Of a DNA stretch of 64,000 bases, positions 8,997 to 18,170 are shown piece after piece (position 1 is the stretch's first letter; each line of letters starts with the position of its first letter). Made by a program: the position numbers and the translations under genes. The stretch spans positions 1 to 64,000 of the forward strand of contig PLNW01000047.1 of assembly GCA_003142855.1 (NCBI GenBank), in the 5' to 3' direction. Below the pieces are notes generated by a model. It saw nothing but the letters and a program-made list of their open reading frames with translations, had not been told where the DNA came from and did no database searches. Source of the DNA: Myxococcales bacterium. Its GTDB lineage: Bacteria; Myxococcota_A; Polyangia; Fen-1088.

Positions 8997-10856
8997 CTAC
9001 TTCTTGCGCGGCCGCGAGATGCCGTACTGGTTCAGGCGCGCCACAAAGGCCGTGCGGCCCATGCCCAGCAGCTTGGCAGCCGCTGTCTGGTTGCCGGCCG
9101 TCTTGTCCAGCGCGTCGAGGATCCGCTGCTTTTCCTCGGGCTCCAGCGCGAGCCCCGACTGGGTCGTCGACAACCCATACAGCGGGGTCTGGCCGTAGGG
9201 CACGGCAGGGCTTGGCGCCGCAAAGGTGGCTTCCATCAACTCCCGTGGAAGGTGGTCGGGGGTGATGACCAGTCCTGATCGGCAGAGAAGCACCGCTCTG
9301 TGGATGACGTTGCGCAACTCGCGGATGTTGCCGGGCCAGGCGTAGCTACGCAGCAGTGTGAGGGCGTCGGCTGAGATCTCGGGGGCCGAACGCCCCAAGT
9401 CCCGGGCCATCTCGCTGGCGAAGCGACGCCCAAATGGCTCGATTTCCACGGGGCGATCACGCAGCGGGGGAATCGCCAGGGTGATGCCGTTGAGCCGAAA
9501 ATACAGGTCACTGCGAAACCCGCCGCTCTCGATGGCTTGCGCAAGGTTGCGGTTGGTGGCCGAGACGAACCTGACGTCCACGGTCCGCTTGGTCACGCCG
9601 CCAACCCGAATCAGCGTGCGAGTTTCGATTACACGAAGCAGCTTGGCCTGCAAGGGCAGGGATAGCTCGCCAATCTCGTCGAGAAAAACCGTGCCGCCCG
9701 GTGCGGTCTCGAGAAGACCCGGCTTGGCCTGCGTGGCTCCGGTGAAGGCGCCCTTCTCGTAACCGAACAGCTCGGCGTCCACCAGGCTTTCCGACAGGGC
9801 GGCACAGTTGAGCGACAGGAAGCTGCCCTGGGCGCGCGGCGAGGCGCGATGCACGGCCTCGGCCAGAATCTCTTTGCCCGTGCCGGTCTCCCCCACGATG
9901 AGAACGTTGATGCTGCTCTTGGCGACGTCTTTGGCTAGGGAATGCAGTTCCCGCATCGCCGGGTCCACGAGAATGATGTCCGAGGCTGGCCCGGGCTGGA
10001 CGGTCCCTGGTCGCACGGCATGGCACGCCCGCTCAAGCAATTCAGCAGCACTGCGACCATCAACCGGGTAGTGGGCCGTGCCGGTGCGAAAAACAATCCC
10101 GGCCTTGTGCAAGCGGGCGCTCAATTCGGCAATCAGCGTGGCGGCAACCTCCGGCATGGTTCGCGGCAAGAGCAGCTCATACTGCTGCGGTCCGTAGGCG
10201 CCGATGATGTCCGATGGCTGCAGGCACAGCGGGAGAAGCCCGGCGCACCGGCTGGTTGACACTTCGCCCTCTACATCCAGCCGGGCCAGGGCGAACGGCG
10301 AGCGGCCCCGAGCCGAACTGGCGCACTCCTCGTCCAGGCGAGCCAGAAAGTAGCCATGGGGCAGGACGCGAACCGGTCGCGGCAAGCGGCCCCCCGAGCG
10401 CAACATGAGAACTGTCGCCCCGATGCTCACCGCATCCCCTTGGGCGAGCTCCACCCGAACTCGCGGTTGCAGGGCATGATTGCGCAGCAAGGTGCCATTG
10501 GCGCTCTCGAGGTCCTCGATCTCGACCATCCCACCCTCCACGTACAGGCGGCAGTGGTCGCGCGAGGCCAGGGAATCGTTGATTCTGATGTCAGCCTGCG
10601 CGCTGCGGCCTATCTGCAGAACCCCCTTGGGTGGCAGAGCGATCGCCGCGAATCCTTCGGGACCGACGACCATCAGGAAAAGCCCGGTGCCGCAGCCTTC
10701 CGCCGCGGGGGAACGGATGGTGGTCAGATTTCCGCCGGGATGGGCAGCACCTTCTTTGTCGCGGTTCTTCGTCATGGGCTCTGGTTGGGCGTCCGAATGA
10801 CCAGAACGTCGTTTCGGCTTGTGCCGGCCACTGTACCCACGCTTCAGCCTGGGCAT
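8997..10856 (-). CDS. FHA-domain sigma-54-dependent activator with degenerate GGDEF-like domain
   Basis: A 619-aa transcription activator. An FHA phosphothreonine-binding domain (about 75-150) has IGRSAQADI and NDSLASRDHC. The middle (about 165-290) reads like a GGDEF fold in which the signature is replaced by YGPQQYELLLP, so it cannot be an active diguanylate cyclase. The AAA+ sigma-54 interaction domain has Walker A GETGTGKE, the GAFTGA loop and an arginine-rich second half. A Fis-type helix-turn-helix lies at the C-terminus. The start is uncertain: ATG at 10856, a TTG one codon earlier, or ATG at 10775. It is divergent from a Ser/Thr kinase only 77 bp away, a common myxobacterial pairing in which kinase phosphorylation signals through the FHA domain; that link is an inference. 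Confidence 0.9.
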   Translation of the reverse strand: MPRLKRGYSGRHKPKRRSGHSDAQPEPMTKNRDKEGAAHPGGNLTTIRSPAAEGCGTGLFLMVVGPEGFAAIALPPKGVLQIGRSAQADIRINDSLASRDHCRLYVEGGMVEIEDLESANGTLLRNHALQPRVRVELAQGDAVSIGATVLMLRSGGRLPRPVRVLPHGYFLARLDEECASSARGRSPFALARLDVEGEVSTSRCAGLLPLCLQPSDIIGAYGPQQYELLLPRTMPEVAATLIAELSARLHKAGIVFRTGTAHYPVDGRSAAELLERACHAVRPGTVQPGPASDIILVDPAMRELHSLAKDVAKSSINVLIVGETGTGKEILAEAVHRASPRAQGSFLSLNCAALSESLVDAELFGYEKGAFTGATQAKPGLLETAPGGTVFLDEIGELSLPLQAKLLRVIETRTLIRVGGVTKRTVDVRFVSATNRNLAQAIESGGFRSDLYFRLNGITLAIPPLRDRPVEIEPFGRRFASEMARDLGRSAPEISADALTLLRSYAWPGNIRELRNVIHRAVLLCRSGLVITPDHLPRELMEATFAAPSPAVPYGQTPLYGLSTTQSGLALEPEEKQRILDALDKTAGNQTAAAKLLGMGRTAFVARLNQYGISRPRKK

Positions 10857-10884
10857 CAACTGCGTTTCCGTTCCATAGCGCCTC

Positions 10885-10913
10885 TTGACAGGGCGCTGAG
10901 CCAGGCAGATTCT
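10885..10913 (+). promoter_or_regulatory. Candidate sigma-70-type promoter of the kinase-ATPase gene
   Basis: A perfect TTGACA at 10885-10890 is followed after 17 bp by GATTCT (10908-10913), a weak -10. A start site near 10920 would leave a very short leader before the ATG at 10934 and its AGGAAG site. Confidence 0.4.
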
Positions 10914-10933
10914 GGCTCGGCACAGGAAGCCCC

Positions 10934-13900
10934 ATGCGTCGATCCGAGGTTCCCAGCGAAGTCCGCGCGGTCCGGTTTCGCGGGACCGAGCGTTTTCGCC
11001 TGATCCGGCTGTTGGGACAGGGGGGCATGGGCGTTGTCTATGAGGCCGAGGATGGCGAGTTGGGCCTTCGGGTTGCGCTCAAGCTGCTTCCCGGTCTGCA
11101 GGCAGACCTGCTCCGCCGGTTCAAGAAAGAGTTCCGGGCGGCCGCCAACATCCGCCACCCGAACGTGGTTCGCTTTGGCGACCTGTTCTCTGACGGCGAG
11201 CGCTGGTTCTTCACCATGGAGCTAGTCCAGGGCGTTGATCTGTTCTCGCACGTGCGTGGTCTCGCGGGTGACTCGAATGTGTCGACGCTGGTTCCGCCCG
11301 ACCCAGACAGTGAGACGGTACGAGCCCCTAAGCAAGTGGTCCTGCCCAGGCGGCCCGCGCACAAAGGAACCCTGGACCAGCCCCGCGTGCGCGAGAGATT
11401 CTCGCAACTCGCCCAGGGTCTGGCCGCCATCCACGCCGCAGGACAGATTCACCGAGACATCAAGCCGTCCAACGTGCTGGTCACACGCGAAGGCCGGGTC
11501 GTCATTCTCGACTTTGGCCTGGCCACCGAGGGGGAAGTCCGGACGACTTTTCTTGGGGCCGGCACCCCCGCCTACATGGCGCCAGAACAGTCGTCGGCCG
11601 ATCCCGTCACGCCTGCTGCGGATTGGTACAGCTTTGGCGTGATGTTGTACGAGGCCCTGACCGGGGTTCTGCCCTTCGAGGGCCAAGCGTACGAAATCCT
11701 ATATCGGAAGCAGCACGAGAATGCCGTACCGGTTCGCCAGCTGGTTCCGGAGGTGGCACCGGAGTTGGCCGAGCTGTGCGAGATCCTGCTGACCCGAGCC
11801 CCCGACAAACGACCGGATTCGTGCGCGATCTTGCCGGCCCTGGGCGCGCCGACGGCACCGGCGTGGGGGCTGAATCAGGGCCGGGCAGGGGCCACGCCTC
11901 TGTTTGGCAGGTCGGGCCCCCTGGCGACCTTGCGCTCGGCCTTTTCCGACGTGGTTGGGGGAACACGCGTTGCGGTTCTGGTTTCGGGTGAGCCTGGCAT
12001 CGGAAAGACCGAACTCTGCCGCCAATTTCTCGAAGCGCTCGCTGCAGAACGGGCGGGCACGGTCGTCGCCTCCCGTTGCCACGAGCGCGAATTCTTGCCT
12101 TTCAAAGCCCTTGATGGTGTCATCGACCAACTCGCTCGCCAGATGGGCCAGCTTGCCCCTGACGAGCGCGGTGTCCTGGTCCCGGGCATCGCCCCGCTCC
12201 TGCGCCACTTGTTCCCAGCCCTGGAGCAGATCCCCGAAGCAACCATCGCGGGCGCGGTCGAGATCCCTTCGGATCCGCACGAGCTGCGCAGTCGCCTGCT
12301 CGATGGGCTGCGCGAGTTGCTGGCTGTCATCACCGGTGCCAGTCCTCTGGTGATCTTCGTTGACGATCTGCAGTGGGCCGATGCCGATAGCCTGGCCATG
12401 TTCTCTGCCTTGCTGGCCGACAGCCGGCTGCCCCGCATGCTGTTTCTGGGAACCCATCGCGGGGGGAGCGGGGTTGGCACCGACTGGCTGGATCCGGCGA
12501 TCCGTCAGATTGAGGTGGGGCTGCCACGCCTCGACCGCCAGGCCACGCTGGCCCTGCTGCAATCTGTTTTTGCGAATGATCGCCCGTCGATTCCAGAGCT
12601 GGAACCGCTGGCCGAGACCACGCAGGGCAACGCCCTGTTCATCAAGGAGTTGGCCCGCTACGTCTTGGCTCACGACCTGAAGACGTCGCGGCTGCAATTG
12701 GGAGATCTCCTGCGTGATCGCGTGGAACGAGCGGGAGCAACGGCGCGCATCGTGCTGGATCTGGTCGCCACGGTGGGCGCACCGGTGCCCGAGGTCGTCG
12801 TGCAGGCAGCCAGCGATCTCGAACCCGAGAGCTTCAGCCGCACAGTGGCCGAACTGTTGCGCGAACGTCTGGTGCATGCCAGTGGGGCCCTGGGGCGGGA
12901 ACGAATCGAGCTGTGCCACGAGCAACTGCGTGTGTGGTTGTGGGACGGGCTCGACCAGCCCAAGCGGCGCGTCCTGGCCGAGCGTTTGGCCACCGCCTTT
13001 GGATCGGATGGCGATCCCGCGCAAGTGGCAGCCCTGTGGTTGGAGGCGGGGCACAACAGCAAGGCAGCCAGTCACCTGGTGGCAACCGGCGAGCGCGCGA
13101 TGAAGGCTCTCGCCTTCGATCGCGCGGCCGAGCATTTCCAGATGGCGCTGAAAGTGGGCAGCTGGGACGCAAAACAGAAAGGGGCCTTGCTGGCCCAGCT
13201 GGCGGACGCGCTGGCATACGCCGGCCGCGGTGCCGCGGCTGCGGAACAGTACCTGGCTGCGGCCACCCAGGGAGCAGACGCAGCCGTGTCGTTGGAACTG
13301 TACCGCAAGGCCAGCGGCGAGCTGCTCCGCAGCGGTCATTTTGATCGAGGAATGGAGGTGGCGCGCACAGCCCTGGCAGCGGCCGGCATGAACATGCCCA
13401 CGCACAATTTGCTGTCCCTGGCCTGGGTGCGCACCCGTCTGCGCTGGCGTGGGTTGCGTTGTGAATCCGGAGCGGGAAGTGCGCTCAGTGCAAGGGAGGC
13501 CGCGCGCATCGACCTTTGCTGGTCGCTCTCTTCTGGCATTGCGCTCATCGATCCCATCAAAGGGGCGTATTTCCAGGCACTCAGTCTGCTGTTGGCGTTG
13601 CGGGTGCAGGACCTTCCTCGCGTGGGTCGGGGTCTCGCGGGCGAGGCCGCGTGGTGCGTGGCTCGCGGCCAAGCGGGGGCGGCGCGTGCCAGCCGATTGC
13701 TGGCCGAGGCAGACAGCATTGCGGACAAGCTGGGCCATCCCTACGCCCGCGGCGTGACCCTGCTGATGGATGGACTGATCGGCCACCTAACTGGCGAGTT
13801 TGGACGCAGCCGCGAGCGTCTGGAAGCGGCCGAAAAGGTTCTGACCCAGCAGTGTGCCGGCGCGGTCTGGGAACTCGACACGGCCCGCCAGTTTCTCATG

Positions 13901-14650
13901 GAGGATCTGTACTACCTGGGCGATCTCGTTTCATTCCAGCGACTCATCTCGACCGGGCTGCGACAGGCCACCGACCGCGGGTCGCTCTACGCCGCGACCA
14001 ATTTTCGCACAGGCCTGGCCAACTTCGTTTGGCTGATGCGGGACGATCCCGCGCGGTCTCGTCGCGAGACTGACGACGCCATCCAGCGATGGTCGCGGCG
14101 AGGCTTCCACGTACAGCACTGGTACAACTTGATGGCCATGGCTCAGACCGAGTTGTATCTGGGCCAGGGCCCCAAGGCGTATGACCTGATCCGAGATCGT
14201 TGGCCCGAATTGCGCCGCTCGGGCGTGTTCCACATCCAGCACACGCGCATTGCGGCCTTGCACCTGCGCGCCCGTGCTGCGCTGGCCGCCGCGCAACAGT
14301 CGAGCCACAAGCAGCGGGCGAGATACCTCACGGCAGCCCGCGGGCTCATCGCGACCCTGCGGCGCCAGCCAGATGCGTGGGCTGGTGCCTTGGCGCTTCT
14401 GGCGGGCAGCGGCCTGGCCGCGCTGGAAGGGGATGGCGAAGCGACCAAAGAAACCCTGGTCGCGGCCGTGAGGGCTTTACAGCAAAACAACTTGTGGTTG
14501 CTGGCCCATGCCGCCCGCATCGCAGGTCGGACGTACCTTGCAGATGGTCCTGCCGATCCGACTTTCGATGACGCCAAGACGTGGATGGCCGAAAAGGGCA
14601 TCATCAACCCAACGGCCATCAGCCGGGTCTTAGCCCCTGGACTGGAGTAG
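10934..14650 (+). CDS. Ser/Thr protein kinase fused to AAA ATPase and TPR-like region
   Basis: A 1238-aa cytoplasmic signalling protein. The kinase domain (about 18-300) is complete: glycine loop LLGQGGMGVVYEA, catalytic loop HRDIKPSNVL, DFGLA and APE as APEQ. An insertion of about 45 residues sits before the catalytic loop (Asp/Pro-rich, then PRRPAHKG). The AAA_16-type ATPase (about 312-620) has Walker A GEPGIGKTE and Walker B VIFVDDLQWAD. The remaining 600 residues are Ala/Leu-rich helical repeats of TPR type. This PknB-AAA-TPR layout is typical of myxobacterial kinases. There is a good AGGAAG site. The metallo-hydrolase gene follows 5 bp after the stop, so they are probably co-transcribed; the FHA activator is divergent and a likely partner. 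Confidence 0.93.
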   Translation: MRRSEVPSEVRAVRFRGTERFRLIRLLGQGGMGVVYEAEDGELGLRVALKLLPGLQADLLRRFKKEFRAAANIRHPNVVRFGDLFSDGERWFFTMELVQGVDLFSHVRGLAGDSNVSTLVPPDPDSETVRAPKQVVLPRRPAHKGTLDQPRVRERFSQLAQGLAAIHAAGQIHRDIKPSNVLVTREGRVVILDFGLATEGEVRTTFLGAGTPAYMAPEQSSADPVTPAADWYSFGVMLYEALTGVLPFEGQAYEILYRKQHENAVPVRQLVPEVAPELAELCEILLTRAPDKRPDSCAILPALGAPTAPAWGLNQGRAGATPLFGRSGPLATLRSAFSDVVGGTRVAVLVSGEPGIGKTELCRQFLEALAAERAGTVVASRCHEREFLPFKALDGVIDQLARQMGQLAPDERGVLVPGIAPLLRHLFPALEQIPEATIAGAVEIPSDPHELRSRLLDGLRELLAVITGASPLVIFVDDLQWADADSLAMFSALLADSRLPRMLFLGTHRGGSGVGTDWLDPAIRQIEVGLPRLDRQATLALLQSVFANDRPSIPELEPLAETTQGNALFIKELARYVLAHDLKTSRLQLGDLLRDRVERAGATARIVLDLVATVGAPVPEVVVQAASDLEPESFSRTVAELLRERLVHASGALGRERIELCHEQLRVWLWDGLDQPKRRVLAERLATAFGSDGDPAQVAALWLEAGHNSKAASHLVATGERAMKALAFDRAAEHFQMALKVGSWDAKQKGALLAQLADALAYAGRGAAAAEQYLAAATQGADAAVSLELYRKASGELLRSGHFDRGMEVARTALAAAGMNMPTHNLLSLAWVRTRLRWRGLRCESGAGSALSAREAARIDLCWSLSSGIALIDPIKGAYFQALSLLLALRVQDLPRVGRGLAGEAAWCVARGQAGAARASRLLAEADSIADKLGHPYARGVTLLMDGLIGHLTGEFGRSRERLEAAEKVLTQQCAGAVWELDTARQFLMEDLYYLGDLVSFQRLISTGLRQATDRGSLYAATNFRTGLANFVWLMRDDPARSRRETDDAIQRWSRRGFHVQHWYNLMAMAQTELYLGQGPKAYDLIRDRWPELRRSGVFHIQHTRIAALHLRARAALAAAQQSSHKQRARYLTAARGLIATLRRQPDAWAGALALLAGSGLAALEGDGEATKETLVAAVRALQQNNLWLLAHAARIAGRTYLADGPADPTFDDAKTWMAEKGIINPTAISRVLAPGLE

Positions 14651-14655
14651 GAGTC

Positions 14656-15648
14656 ATGGAAAACACCAGGCCTGGCACGCGGCCGCCTGAGCTTGACGGC
14701 CGATTCGTGAACCTGGACGGCACCACGCCTGACAAGAACGGCTTGGCAGTCCTGCGCTGGCTTGTTTGCAACCGGTTGGGGGACGAGCTGCGGCAAGGAT
14801 CCGCGGCCTTCTTGGACCTGTTTCGGCGCGAAAAATCCTGGCGGCCCCCGTTCCGGCCGAACGAAGCGGCTGCTCTCGACCCCAGCCAGCCCCACCTGAC
14901 CTGGATAGGACATTCCACATTCCTGCTGCGCATAGGGGGCTACTGGCTACTGACCGACCCGGTCTTCGGCCACCCAGCCGCGACCATGTGGCGCCACGTC
15001 CCGCCGGGGCTTCCGCCCGATCGGCTTCCGCAGATCGATCTGGTGACTCTGTCGCACGATCATTACGACCACCTCGACCTGCCCAGCCTGGCTGCGCTGA
15101 AAGGCGAACCACAGATCGTTGGACCTTTGCAGATGGGCCGGTACCTGCAGCGTTCCCCGATCCAACTGGATTGGTGGCAGTGCCACGAGCGACCCGGGCT
15201 TCGCATCACCTTGACTCCCGCCCACCACTGGGGGATGCGCGGACTGACCACCAGGAACCGCACGTTGTGGGGCGGCTTCATTTTCCAGGGTGACGGCCTC
15301 ACCATTTACTTTGCTGGCGACAGTGCCCTGCAACCACCGGTGTTCAAAGCCATCCACGAGAGATTCCCGCGCATTGACATCGCTATCCTTCCCATCGGCG
15401 CCTATGCGCCCCGCTGGTTCATGCAAGCCCAGCATATGGATCCCGAAGAGGCCGTCGAAGCGTACAAGATCCTGGGCGCGCGTCGCTTCGTGGCCATGCA
15501 CTGGGGCACCTTCTTCCTCAGCAGCGAACCGACTCGCGAACCGCTCGACCGGCTGAAGGCGTGCTGGATAGAACGAGGTTATCGGACAGATGAGCTGTGG
15601 ATCATGGATGTGGGCGAAACGCGGAGGCTGTCAGCAGAGAAAACGTGA
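14656..15648 (+). CDS. Metallo-beta-lactamase-fold hydrolase (NAPE-PLD/UlaG-like)
   Basis: A 330-aa zinc hydrolase. The metal-binding SHDHYDHLD motif (HxHxDH), a later HHWG, the GDSALQ aspartate and MHWGTF histidine fit the L-ascorbate-lactonase/NAPE-phospholipase D-like branch, which acts on phosphodiesters or lactones of membrane lipids. The ATG at 14656 has GGAG just upstream and lies 5 bp after the kinase stop, suggesting one operon. No signal peptide is seen. Substrate cannot be assigned. Confidence 0.85.
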   Translation: MENTRPGTRPPELDGRFVNLDGTTPDKNGLAVLRWLVCNRLGDELRQGSAAFLDLFRREKSWRPPFRPNEAAALDPSQPHLTWIGHSTFLLRIGGYWLLTDPVFGHPAATMWRHVPPGLPPDRLPQIDLVTLSHDHYDHLDLPSLAALKGEPQIVGPLQMGRYLQRSPIQLDWWQCHERPGLRITLTPAHHWGMRGLTTRNRTLWGGFIFQGDGLTIYFAGDSALQPPVFKAIHERFPRIDIAILPIGAYAPRWFMQAQHMDPEEAVEAYKILGARRFVAMHWGTFFLSSEPTREPLDRLKACWIERGYRTDELWIMDVGETRRLSAEKT

Positions 15649-15667
15649 AGAGTGACCTGTAGGGCCC

Positions 15668-15685
15668 AGGCCGTCGGCACGGCCT
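15668..15685 (+). terminator. GC-rich hairpin after the hydrolase gene
   Basis: AGGCCGT, a 4-nt loop and ACGGCCT form a perfect 7-bp stem 20 nt after the hydrolase stop. There is no U-tract, so termination is only a guess. Confidence 0.35.
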
Positions 15686-15912
15686 GCGAGCCGGCCCCCG
15701 TTGTGCGCAGAGTCTGCGCCATTGGACCGTCCGCAACGGATTCTATCGCCGTCCAAGGAAGGACAATCCACTGGGCTAGCCTACCGCCCGGGCGCGACAT
15801 CGATATTCGGGACATTGGCTGAGGGGGCACGGACTCTAACTCTTGTGGCCCGAAGATTGACGGCGTCGTTGGCGGCCAGAGGAATGCGGACGCAGCGGAA
15901 GGGAGAACGGTG

Positions 15913-16107
15913 ATGAGTAAGAGGCGAAATAGGCGGCATCGCAAGTCTGCCCAGAGTCAAGCGAGCATGGGGCAGGACGCGCCTTTGGAGGCGCGCCAGG
16001 ATCAGCCTGGCAGTTCGGAGGCATGGTCCCAGGAAATGTCCGATCACGACACCGAAGAAATACAAGAGGTGACCGACGATCAGATAGAGGAGATTGTGGT
16101 GGAGTAA
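15913..16107 (+). CDS. Small charged protein, hypothetical
   Basis: A possible 64-aa protein beginning MSKRRNRRHRK and ending DDQIEEIVVE: a basic N-terminus and an acidic C-terminus. A GGGAGAAC ribosome site lies just before a GTG-ATG pair; I take the ATG. I recognise no family. The strong polarity of charge and the good ribosome site argue for a real gene, but codon usage is less GC-biased at third positions than in neighbours, so it could also be fortuitous. Confidence 0.4.
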   Translation: MSKRRNRRHRKSAQSQASMGQDAPLEARQDQPGSSEAWSQEMSDHDTEEIQEVTDDQIEEIVVE

Positions 16108-16385
16108 GCCGACGGCGCCCCGCCTGCACGCGCGGCCGCAATCGAAAGATGAGTCCCGATGGGCACCGCCCCAGCGTAGTCATCGCAAGGTTCGGGCATC
16201 GAATAGCGCACAAAGGGTGGTTCCAGAGCGGTTGAGAGACTCGCCCCCTCGATCATCCGTGAATGACGGGGCCACCGCCAGACGGCGGATCGGCAGGCGC
16301 GGATCGCTGCTTGGTGAAGGCCGCCGGCTTCTTGTCTGTGGAAATGAAACGTGAGATACTCTTTTTCCCAAAGGAGTATCTTGCC

Positions 16386-18170
16386 ATGAAGAATCAGCTT
16401 AGACGTTGGCTTTCCCCGTTCGTTCTGGTTGCCTCGCTCGTAGCCTGCAGCAGCCACAGCTCGTTCGATGCGCAGAACGCGCCGTTCGGCAATCGCACGC
16501 CGACTACGGTGAGCCATTCGACGATCCAACTCGGTTTGGTGAGCGTCAACGGTGTCACCCAGACCGTTGGTGACAAGACCATTGGCGGAACCTCATACAG
16601 CCGGGTTACCTATACCAACGCCAGCAATCCCTCGTCGGGAGTCGAGTGGTGGATCAGTGAAAAGCCGGGTGAGAGTGTGACCCTGGCCGGCTGGGACGGC
16701 CATTCGCAGCTCGCCACGACCCTCGTGCCACCGGGCGTGGTCGTTCTCGACCAGCCGGTGACCGTGTCTCTCGACCCGAAGCTCAATACGCCGCAGTCGG
16801 GGACCAGTGGCGCCACCATCACGGTCACCGGGGACGCCACCCCACACCAGGCCCAGGCGACCTCGCAGGTCACACTGGTGGAGGACAATGTCGCGGTTGA
16901 CACGAGCATGGGGACGATCTACGGGTGCAAGCACTTCTCGGGCTCGAGCTCGGTGACCAGCGACCTTTTGCCGGCCGCCCTGGCAGGGCAGCCGCTTTCG
17001 GGCGATCTCTGGTACCACCCGAGCTACGGCATAGTCGCCTTCACCTCGCCCGAGATCGGACTCGGTTTGAAGATGACCGACACCTCTGACTGCGGCGCAC
17101 CCGACTCGGACGGCTTCGCCATCGTCCGCAAGGTCGGCATCGTCGACTCAGATCACCCGTTCAAGGTGAGCACCTACGACGACTGCTCGCAACAGTTCGA
17201 CGCTGACAAGAACGAACACGCCAAGATGCTCCTCGAACTGCGCTGGGCTGACGACAGCAAGGCCAAGGCGGGCAGTGTCGACACGCTCGGCCCGATGCTC
17301 AACGTCGAGTTCGGTGACAGCTACGGGTATTTCCCGTTCGCGCCGCAGAAGACGCAGGTGAGCGTGTTTCACCCCGAGGAGAACGGACAGGGATTCAACT
17401 ATTACTACGGGTTTGTCAGCCAGGCGGACAAGTACATGACGACCAACGGAATCGAGTACCACGTCTCGGTCGGGCTCGATCCAGGGGCGAGCCCCATTCG
17501 CGCGACGGCTCGGATCTACTACAAGAAGTTCCCTGTCGGTGGCGTACCTGGAAATGGTGGCGCCACGGGAACGGGCCTGGGCGGAATCACGGGCGCAGGC
17601 GGAATCACGGGAGCAGGCGGGATCACGGGCGCAGGCGGAATCACGGGAGCCGGTGGGATCACCGGTGCAGGCGGGATCTCGGGAGCCGGTGGAATCACCG
17701 GCGCAGGCGGAATCGCTGGTGCGGGTGCTGGCGGGACCGGCAGCGGCACGCAGGAAACCAATTTGTTGAAGATGGAATCGGTCCTAGGAGTTTCCTACAA
17801 TCCGCCGGTCCCCACGATTTTCACTCTGGCCCAGTCGGCGTACATCACACGCGTCTGGACCTATCACTACGGTGCCACCATCGGCAGCAAGAGTCCGACG
17901 GTGGCGTTCAAGGACACCAGCACGGGCACGATCTACGGTCCCTGGGCACAGATCGGATATACGAGCTTCAACGGCACCCTGGGCGCGAGCAAGAGCGATC
18001 CAGGGAATGTGCTGGGACCTCCAGACAATTACTGGATGGCGTATCCGGCCCAGACTGTTCCCGCTGGCACCTACCAGGTCATCGACTCTGACCCGACCAC
18101 CTGGGCCTATACCTCGGATCTGGGGAATGAAGGATGCGCGTGGGTCTACGGTTGGTCCCCCATGCAATGA
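16386..18170 (+). CDS. Lipoprotein with GGITGA tandem-repeat linker
   Basis: A 594-aa predicted outer-membrane or surface lipoprotein. AAAGGAG precedes the ATG; the signal peptide ends LVACSS, a canonical lipobox. The N-terminal 390 residues are a beta-rich domain of unknown family. A linker of eight GGITGA-like units (17580-17723) joins it to a C-terminal domain of about 135 residues with PAGTYQVIDSDPTTW and a GxxGxxWVxG end, a motif found at the end of many secreted bacterial proteins. Its TGA overlaps the ATG of the next gene (ATGA), so it is translationally coupled to the adenylate-forming enzyme, which is an unusual pairing. Confidence 0.8.
   Translation: MKNQLRRWLSPFVLVASLVACSSHSSFDAQNAPFGNRTPTTVSHSTIQLGLVSVNGVTQTVGDKTIGGTSYSRVTYTNASNPSSGVEWWISEKPGESVTLAGWDGHSQLATTLVPPGVVVLDQPVTVSLDPKLNTPQSGTSGATITVTGDATPHQAQATSQVTLVEDNVAVDTSMGTIYGCKHFSGSSSVTSDLLPAALAGQPLSGDLWYHPSYGIVAFTSPEIGLGLKMTDTSDCGAPDSDGFAIVRKVGIVDSDHPFKVSTYDDCSQQFDADKNEHAKMLLELRWADDSKAKAGSVDTLGPMLNVEFGDSYGYFPFAPQKTQVSVFHPEENGQGFNYYYGFVSQADKYMTTNGIEYHVSVGLDPGASPIRATARIYYKKFPVGGVPGNGGATGTGLGGITGAGGITGAGGITGAGGITGAGGITGAGGISGAGGITGAGGIAGAGAGGTGSGTQETNLLKMESVLGVSYNPPVPTIFTLAQSAYITRVWTYHYGATIGSKSPTVAFKDTSTGTIYGPWAQIGYTSFNGTLGASKSDPGNVLGPPDNYWMAYPAQTVPAGTYQVIDSDPTTWAYTSDLGNEGCAWVYGWSPMQ
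17580..17723 (+). repeat. 18-bp tandem repeat (8 units) in the lipoprotein linker
   Basis: Eight 18-nt units each encode GGITGA or a one-residue variant (GGISGA, GGIAGA). Third-position changes between units show it is older than the last copy-number change. Confidence 0.9.

Noticed and set aside
11699-13786. 695-codon minus-strand frame inside the kinase-ATPase gene
   Set aside because: The plus-strand gene has all kinase and ATPase motifs; the reverse frame has Gln/Arg/His-rich composition typical of shadows.
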